The notes under the pieces: generated by a model
Databases searched by the model: none
Seen by the model: only the letters and a program-made list of their open reading frames with translations
Told to the model about the DNA's origin: nothing
Program-made: the position numbers and the translations under genes
Shown: in pieces, positions 57,074 through 64,000 of the stretch
Layout of the letters: every line of letters begins with the position of its first letter
Numbering within the stretch: position 1 is the stretch's first letter
Assembly: GCF_000695625.1 (NCBI RefSeq)
Contig: NZ_JMQI01000011.1
Span: 248,001 to 312,000, forward strand
Direction of reading: 5' to 3'
Source of the DNA: Amycolatopsis rifamycinica
GTDB taxonomy: Bacteria; Actinomycetota; Actinomycetes; Mycobacteriales; Pseudonocardiaceae
Length of the DNA stretch: 64,000 bases

Positions 57074-58374
57074 CCGTTCCCATCACGGCATCGAACTCGA
57101 CGACCGGGGCCGGCGTCTTCGACAGCTGGAAGCAGGTCGGCGACTCGATCGGCAAGGTCCAGACCGAACACGGCGGCGACCTGGCGGCCGTCAGCGTGGA
57201 GCTGGGCATCAACGTCATCAGCGCCGCGCTCGACACCGTCGCGTTCGTCATGGACCCGCTGTCGAAGCTGATCGCGGCGGGCCTGGGCTGGCTGATCGAG
57301 CACGTCTCTTTCCTGAAGTGGCCGCTGGACCAGGTCGCGGGCAACCCGTCCGAGGTCACGAAGGTCGCCAACGAGCTGCACAAGATCGGCGAGTCGCTGC
57401 GCAACACCGGCACCGAACTCGACGAGACGCTCAAGTCGACGATCACCCAGTGGCAGGGCAAGGGCTACGACAGCTTCAAGAAGTCGATCGACGACCGGAA
57501 GGGCTGGATCGACGCGAACGCGAAGGCGTCCGACGTCGCCGGCTACATGGTCGAGACCACCGGGGCGCTGATCGCCGCGGTCCGCACGCTGCTGCGGGAC
57601 ATTATCACGACGATCCTCGGCGACATCATCTCCACGATGCTGATCGCACTGGCGATGGCCGCGTTCACCTTCGGCGCCTCGATCGCCGTCGGCGTGAGCA
57701 AGATCGTCGTCCAGGTCTCGATCCAGGTCGCGGCGATGGCGGCCAAGCTCGCCAAGGTCGTCGCCTACGCCGGGCGCACCCTGGCCCGGCTCACCCACCT
57801 GTCGAAGCTGGTCAAGCCGAAGCCGGGCGCGTCGAACGCGGGCCACGAGCTGACGCCGGTGCCGCGCCCGGGCGGGAACGGGAACACCGTGCCCAACTTC
57901 TCACGGCCGCTGCCCCCGCCGCCGGGCACCGCGATCACCCACGACCGGCCCGGGGCGGGTGGCGCCACGCCGAGCACCCGGCCCCCGGGTGACGGCACCG
58001 TCCCGAACTTCTCGCGGCCGTTCCCCAAGCCCGCGGACCCGCCGCCCGCGCCGAAGCCGCCGTCGCCGCAGTCGCACCTGAGCGACCACGACTTCCCGAT
58101 GATCAAGAAGCACGAGGACTGGCTGAAGACCAAGTTCGGCGACAGCTACCAGAAGATGAAGTTCGCCGACGACTGGATCAAGAAGAACCACCCCGAGTAC
58201 TACCCGATGCTGAAGGCGCTCTCCGACGCCAAGAGCTCGAAGAACTTCGTCGGCTGGGGCGGCAAGGACATCGTGCAGGTCGACCGCGGGCTCACCGACA
58301 TCCAGATGCAGGCGGAAGCCGCGTGGGCCGAGGAAGACAAGAAGCAGCAGCAACAACAGCAACAGCCGCACTGA
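57070..58374 (+). CDS. Large WXG100-like type VII secretion substrate with proline-rich linker
   Basis: 434 residues from GTG 57070. The N-terminal half (about 1-245) is helical with a WQG turn in TITQWQGKGYDSFKKS, then several hydrophobic helices (IITTILGDIISTMLIALAMA). A Pro-rich linker follows (about 255-335) in which TVPNFSRP occurs twice. The C-terminal 95 residues, DHDFPMIKKHEDWLKTKFGDSYQKMKFADDWIKKNHPEYYPML, form a separate, charged domain of no recognised family and end in a run of seven Gln. The architecture is that of a polymorphic toxin-like substrate. No immunity gene follows. Confidence 0.75.
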   Translation: MTVPITASNSTTGAGVFDSWKQVGDSIGKVQTEHGGDLAAVSVELGINVISAALDTVAFVMDPLSKLIAAGLGWLIEHVSFLKWPLDQVAGNPSEVTKVANELHKIGESLRNTGTELDETLKSTITQWQGKGYDSFKKSIDDRKGWIDANAKASDVAGYMVETTGALIAAVRTLLRDIITTILGDIISTMLIALAMAAFTFGASIAVGVSKIVVQVSIQVAAMAAKLAKVVAYAGRTLARLTHLSKLVKPKPGASNAGHELTPVPRPGGNGNTVPNFSRPLPPPPGTAITHDRPGAGGATPSTRPPGDGTVPNFSRPFPKPADPPPAPKPPSPQSHLSDHDFPMIKKHEDWLKTKFGDSYQKMKFADDWIKKNHPEYYPMLKALSDAKSSKNFVGWGGKDIVQVDRGLTDIQMQAEAAWAEEDKKQQQQQQQPH

Positions 58375-58379
58375 CCACC

Positions 58380-58408
58380 GAGGGGCACCTCCGCCGGAGG
58401 TGCCCCTC
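58380..58408. terminator. Bidirectional hairpin terminator
   Basis: Perfect 13-bp stem with a three-base loop (58380-58392 with 58396-58408), flanked by CCACC and GGTGG that can extend it. It lies between the convergent secretion-substrate gene and acyl-CoA dehydrogenase gene. Confidence 0.8.
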
Positions 58409-58416
58409 GTGGTGGG

Positions 58417-59571
58417 TCAGGCGACGCCGAGGTGGCGGGAGATCAGCATTTTCTGGACCTCGCTCGTCCCCTCGCCGATCTCCAGGATCTTCGCGTCGCG
58501 GTAGAAACGGCTGACCGGGAACTCGTTCATGAACCCGTAGCCGCCGAAGATCTGCGTGGCGTCGCGCGCGTTGTCCATGGCCGCGTTGGACGCCACCAGC
58601 TTCGCGATCGACGCCTCCTTCTTGAACGGCTCGCCGCGCAGCATCTTCGACGCCGCCTGGTAGTAGGCCAGGCGGGCCGTGTGGGTGCGGACCTCCATGT
58701 CCGCGATCTTGAACTGGATCGCCTGGTACTCGCCGATCCGCTTGCCGAACGCCACCCGGTCCTTGACGTACTTCAGGCACTCGTCCACGCAGCCCTGCGC
58801 GAGACCGACCGACAGCGCCGCGATCGCGACGCGCCCTTCGTCCAGAATGGACAGAAACTGCGCGTACCCGCGCCCGCGGACGCCGACCAGGTTCTCCGCG
58901 GGCACGTGGACGTCCGAAAAGGACAGCTCGTGCGTGTCCGAGCAGTTCCAGCCGACCTTGGAGTACTTCGGCGCCACCTCGAAGCCCGGTGTGCCGGACG
59001 GGATGAGGATCGCCGAGATCTCCTTGCGGCCGTTCTCCATCACGTCGGTGACCGCGGTGGCCGTGACGAACCGGGTGATGTCCGTGCCCGAGTTCGTGAT
59101 GAACGCCTTGCTGCCGTTGACGATCCACTCGTCGCCGTCCAAGGAGGCGCGCGTGCGCGTCGCGCCGGCGTCCGAGCCGCCGCCCGGCTCGGTCAGGCCG
59201 AAGCCGCCCAGCGCGGTCCCCGCGCACAGGTCGGGCAGCCACTTCTCCTTCTGCGCCTGGGAGCCGAAGCGGTAGATCGGCATGGCGCCGAGGGAAACGC
59301 CGGCCTCCAGCGTGATCGCGACCGACGAATCGACCCGCGCCAGCTCCTCCAGCGCCAGGCACAGCGCGAAGTAGTCGCCGCCCATGCCGCCGAACTCCTC
59401 GGGGAACGGCAGGCCGAACAGGCCCATCTCGCCCATCTTCGCGACGATCGCGTACGGGAACTCTTCCTTCTCGTACAGCTCGGCGATCACCGGCGCGACT
59501 TCGGCGCGCGCGAAGTCCTCGACCGTCTTGCGGAGGGACTCGTACTCCTCGTCCAGGCGGAAGTCGATCAC
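58417..59571 (-). CDS. Acyl-CoA dehydrogenase, FadE19/isovaleryl-CoA dehydrogenase type
   Basis: 384 residues from ATG 59571, overlapping the carboxylase alpha stop by four bases. It has [104 protein letters not shown]: the last holds the catalytic-region glutamate (IGEGTSEVQ). In the accD1-accA1-fadE19 order of mycobacteria this enzyme makes 3-methylcrotonyl-CoA for the carboxylase, so a leucine-catabolism role is likely. The gene is last in the operon. Confidence 0.93.
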   Translation of the reverse strand: MIDFRLDEEYESLRKTVEDFARAEVAPVIAELYEKEEFPYAIVAKMGEMGLFGLPFPEEFGGMGGDYFALCLALEELARVDSSVAITLEAGVSLGAMPIYRFGSQAQKEKWLPDLCAGTALGGFGLTEPGGGSDAGATRTRASLDGDEWIVNGSKAFITNSGTDITRFVTATAVTDVMENGRKEISAILIPSGTPGFEVAPKYSKVGWNCSDTHELSFSDVHVPAENLVGVRGRGYAQFLSILDEGRVAIAALSVGLAQGCVDECLKYVKDRVAFGKRIGEYQAIQFKIADMEVRTHTARLAYYQAASKMLRGEPFKKEASIAKLVASNAAMDNARDATQIFGGYGFMNEFPVSRFYRDAKILEIGEGTSEVQKMLISRHLGVA

Positions 59572-61555
59572 TGCTGCTCCTCTTGGGGCGTAACGACGGC
59601 AAGGGTTTCGTCCAGCGCGACCTGTTGGCCGGCCCGGACGGGGAGTTCGCTGACCACGCCGTCGATCGGCGCGGTGACCGTGTGCTCCATCTTCATCGCT
59701 TCGACGACCAGCAACGGCGTCCCGGCCTTCACGACGTCACCGGCGGCGACCTTGACCACGAGCACGGTGCCCGGCATCGGGCTGGTGACCGGGCCGGCGC
59801 CGGCGGCTTCGCCGCGCGAGGCCAGCACGAACTCCTGCTCCCCGAACGGGAAGCCGAGCCCGTCGCGGGCCAGCCAGACCGTCCGGTCGGGACCGCAGGC
59901 CTGCCGGTAGCGGTGGAACCCGCCCGCGTGCCGGATCTCCAGGACGTCGCCGTCACGCCGAGCCGACACGTGGACCGGCTCGGCGTCGTCGACGAACACC
60001 GTGGCGGCCGCGGGCGTGCCCTGCACCCGGACCACCGCGCGGGCGGCGCCGGACTTCAGCCGGAACGTCACCCCGCCGGACCCACCCATCCGCCAGCCGT
60101 CCGGCACGTCCCACGGGTCCACCACGGGACCGGACGGCTGCAGCTGGAGGAACCGGTCCAAGGCGGCCGCGACGAAGAACTCCGCGGGCACGTCCGAGGA
60201 GACCAGTTCGGCCAGCCGCCGGTCGACCAGCTCGGTGTCGAGGCGGCCGGCGCGGACGTCGGCGTCGGCGAGCAGCCCGCGGAGGAACGCCGTGTTCGTG
60301 CCGATGCCCAGCAACGCCGTGTCGGCCAGCGCCAGGTCGAGCCGGTGCAGCGCCGCCGCGCGGTCGGGGCCCCAGGCGATGACCTTGGCCAGCATCGGGT
60401 CGTAGTTCGAGCCGACCACCGCGCCCGGCGTCATCCACGAGTCGACGCGGACGCCGTCGCCGTCCGGCTCGTGCACCGCGAGCACCGTGCCGCCGGTCGG
60501 GATGAAGCCGCGGGCCGGGTCCTCGGCGTACACGCGGGCTTCGACGGCGTGGCCGGTGAAGACGACGTCCTCCTGCTTGACGGTGAGGTGTTCCCCGGCC
60601 GCCACCCGGACCTGCCACTCGACCAGGTCGAGGCCGGTGACCAGCTCGGTGACCGGGTGCTCGACCTGCAGCCGGGTGTTCATCTCCATGAAGAAGAACT
60701 CGTCCGGGTCGTGGGCCGACATGATGAACTCGACGGTGCCGGCGCCGACGTAGCCGACCGAGCGCGCGGCCTCGACCGCGGCCGAGCCCATTTTCTCGCG
60801 GGTCGCTTCGTCGAGCAGCACCGACGGCGCTTCCTCGATGATCTTCTGGTGCCGCCGCTGCAGGCTGCACTCGCGCTCGCCGAGGTGGATGACGTGGCCG
60901 TGCGTGTCGGCCAGCACCTGGATCTCGATGTGCCGCGGGGTCGTGACGAACCGCTCGAGCAGCAGCGTGTCGTCGCCGAAGGACCCCTTCGCCTCCCGCC
61001 GCGCCGACTCGATCGCCGCGTCCAGCTCCTCGGGACCGCGCACCAGCCGCATGCCCTTGCCGCCACCGCCGGCGGACGGCTTGAGCAGCAGCGGATACCC
61101 CACGCGAGCGGCGGCCTCCGCGAAGCCGCCTTCCGGAATGTCCACATCGGACGCGCCGGGCACCACCGGGACACCGGCTTCCGACACCGTCGCCTTGGCG
61201 CGGATCTTGTCGCCCATGGCGTCGATCGCCGCCACCGGCGGGCCGATGAAGACGAGCCCGGCGGCCTCGCAGGCGCGCGCGAACTCGGCGTTCTCCGCGA
61301 GGAAGCCGTAACCCGGGTGCACGGCCTGCGCCCCCGACGACACGGCGGCGTCCACGATGGCCGAGATCGAGAGGTAGCTCTTCGAAGCTTCCGCCGGACC
61401 GATGCGCACCGCCGTCTGCGCCTCGCGGACGTGCCGCGCGTCGGCGTCCGCGTCGCTGTACACGGCGACCGCGCGGATGCCGAGGGCCCGCAGCGTGCGG
61501 ATGACCCGGACCGCGATCTCGCCCCGGTTCGCGACCAACACTGAGTCGAACATCA

Positions 61556-61556
<1 letters not shown>
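59568..61556 (-). CDS. Acyl-CoA carboxylase alpha subunit (biotin carboxylase + biotin carrier), AccA1/MCC type
   Basis: 662 residues from ATG 61556, sharing TGATG with the beta-subunit stop (GTG 61559 is also possible). The biotin-carboxylase part has [39 protein letters not shown] (ATP), [19 protein letters not shown] and [29 protein letters not shown] linker domain follows, then the biotin domain with the biotinylated Lys in [13 protein letters not shown] near residue 627. It carboxylates biotin for the beta subunit encoded upstream. Methylcrotonyl-CoA is the likeliest substrate from gene order. Confidence 0.93.
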
Positions 61557-63169
<1,613 letters not shown>

Positions 63170-63182
63170 GGGCTCCCTCGAA

Positions 63183-63226
63183 GTTAGCAGGCGTTAACCT
63201 CCGCTCCGATGTTAGCGACCGCTAAC
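63183..63226. promoter_or_regulatory. Two similar operators before the carboxylase operon
   Basis: GTTAGCG-AC-CGCTAAC (63211-63226) is a perfect inverted repeat; GTTAGCAGGCGTTAAC (63183-63198) is an imperfect copy 28 bases away and nearer the start codon. This fits a TetR repressor of branched-chain or leucine degradation, as known for mycobacterial homologous operons. No regulator gene lies in the window. Confidence 0.6.
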
Positions 63227-63257
63227 GTGGGTGTCCAGTCGCCGGAACGCGCGAAAA

Positions 63258-63283
63258 GGCCACCCCGGCGGGCCGGGGTGGCC
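63258..63283 (-). terminator. Terminator of the SGNH hydrolase gene
   Basis: Perfect 11-bp stem with a CGGG-type loop (63258-63268 with 63273-63283), followed on the minus strand by TTTTCGC. It lies 14 bases after the esterase stop. Confidence 0.8.
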
Positions 63284-63296
63284 TCCACGGGCCCGA

Positions 63297-64000
63297 TCAG
63301 CCGATCGCCGCCCGCAGCGGGGCGTAGTAGCCGCCCGACTGCCCGGCCACGGTCGGGTGGTAGGACTCGATCACCGGCCAGGTCAGGCTGTGCAGGTAGT
63401 CATCGGCCGACGAGCAGATGTTGTGCCCGACGAACGACGGCCGGACGTCGACGAACGTCGCGCCCGCCGAGCCCGCCCGCGACTGGATCACCGACGCCAG
63501 CGCGTCGGCGCCGGAGTTGATCGCCGTGCGCTCGGTGTCGCTCAGCCCCACCCAGCAGGAGCCGGGCACGGTGTAGAAGCGCGGGTAGGACAGGACGACG
63601 AGCTTCGCGCCCGGCGCCTTGGCCTTGATCGCGTTGTAGGTGTTGGTCAGCAGCGGCGGCAGCGTGTTGTTGACGTACGTCTTCGCCGTGTTGACCCGGT
63701 TCACGCAGTCGGAATCACTGCCCAGGGTGCAGGTCTGGATCACGTCGCTGAAGCCGGCGTCGTTCCCGCCGACGGTCACCGTGACGAGCGTGGCCGACGA
63801 GGGGAGCGAGTTCGCCTGGTTGATCACGTCCCCGGTGCGGGCCCCGGAGCAGGCCAGGAACGTGAACGAGGTTCCACTGTGGGCGTTGGCCCACAGCTGC
63901 GGGTAGGCCTTGGAACTGCGGTAACAGCTCCCCGAGCTGCCGTAGCTGCCGGCCCCGACCCCGGAGGAGTAGGAGTCGCCGAGCGCGGCGTAGACGGTCC
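63297..64000 (-). CDS. Secreted SGNH/GDSL hydrolase (lipase/esterase), N-terminus outside window
   Basis: The open frame runs from the window end to TGA 63297, giving 234 residues. Block I is YAALGDSYSSGVGAGSYG with the catalytic Ser, followed by SCYRSSKAYPQLWANAH. Block III is VTVGGNDAGFSDV with the oxyanion Asn, and block V DDYLHSLTWPVIESYHPTVAGQSGGYYA with the His. Paired Cys (FLACSGARTGD, TCTLGSDSDC, GSCWVGLS, HNICSS) suggest disulfides of an exported enzyme. It resembles actinomycete extracellular lipases. The signal peptide should lie upstream of the window. Confidence 0.9.
   Translation of the reverse strand, partial: TVYAALGDSYSSGVGAGSYGSSGSCYRSSKAYPQLWANAHSGTSFTFLACSGARTGDVINQANSLPSSATLVTVTVGGNDAGFSDVIQTCTLGSDSDCVNRVNTAKTYVNNTLPPLLTNTYNAIKAKAPGAKLVVLSYPRFYTVPGSCWVGLSDTERTAINSGADALASVIQSRAGSAGATFVDVRPSFVGHNICSSADDYLHSLTWPVIESYHPTVAGQSGGYYAPLRAAIG

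Overview
The window is high-GC actinobacterial DNA. G/C-ending codons, many GTG and TTG starts, dense four-base start/stop overlaps, apparently leaderless promoters, a type VII secretion gene set and an actinomycete-type integrative element all fit a Pseudonocardiaceae genome, most likely Amycolatopsis-like. The genus is an inference. No rRNA, tRNA or CRISPR array was seen.

Layout. 1-25.9 kb is mostly metabolic chromosome: the end of a GntR/FadR regulator and a 12-unit array of 21-bp repeats; a DUF4262 gene; a divergent amine-catabolism locus (tartrate/malate-type dehydrogenase and succinate-semialdehyde-type dehydrogenase facing a class III aminotransferase and a DUF3830 protein) around a FadR-type operator; a small His-rich peptide gene with a strong terminator; an aldo/keto reductase; a coupled GlcD-type oxidase and TPP enzyme; two tandem PF04672 methyltransferases, the first broken by a nonsense codon; an MFS exporter; a DUF3761 lipoprotein; a two-component system with an MMPL exporter; a GH92 mannosidase; and a fadB-fadA pair facing a fused double TetR regulator.

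26.0-36.2 kb is the most unusual chromosomal region. A FxsA-like RiPP precursor and a HExxH peptide hydroxylase face an operon for an EAD2-tagged nucleotidyl-cyclase-like protein, a VMAP-like protein with the same EAD2 domain, a MoxR AAA+ ATPase and a 1431-residue vWA/NB-ARC/TPR protein of the FxsT/SAV_2336 type. It combines parts of the FxSxx-COOH peptide system and the vWA-MoxR-VMAP conflict system. The radical SAM enzyme FxsB is absent from the window and the peptide lacks the FxSxx end. An LtrA-like membrane protein, an XRE regulator, an SDR and two acyl-CoA dehydrogenase genes follow.

41.8-52.6 kb is a 10.8-kb actinomycete integrative and conjugative element inserted in the 3' end of the second acyl-CoA dehydrogenase gene. 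It supplies a replacement gene end and leaves the displaced 25 codons at the far junction. It carries integrase, excisionase, a HUH-type replication initiator, an FtsK-type transfer ATPase, small accessory genes, and an XRE/DUF5919 regulator plus Nudix pair. Its right end holds an AT-richer cargo operon: a TIR protein (ThsB-like), a two-TM macro-domain protein (ThsA-like) and a HIT hydrolase, i.e. a probable type II Thoeris defence system with an extra nucleotide hydrolase.

52.7-64 kb returns to chromosome: a PHA-synthase-like alpha/beta hydrolase, an SDR, a GNAT acetyltransferase, a methionine aminopeptidase under a 28-bp perfect palindrome, a YbaB/EspC/WXG-type secretion trio, a leucine-catabolism-type operon (acyl-CoA carboxylase beta and alpha, acyl-CoA dehydrogenase) behind two similar operators, and a truncated SGNH esterase.
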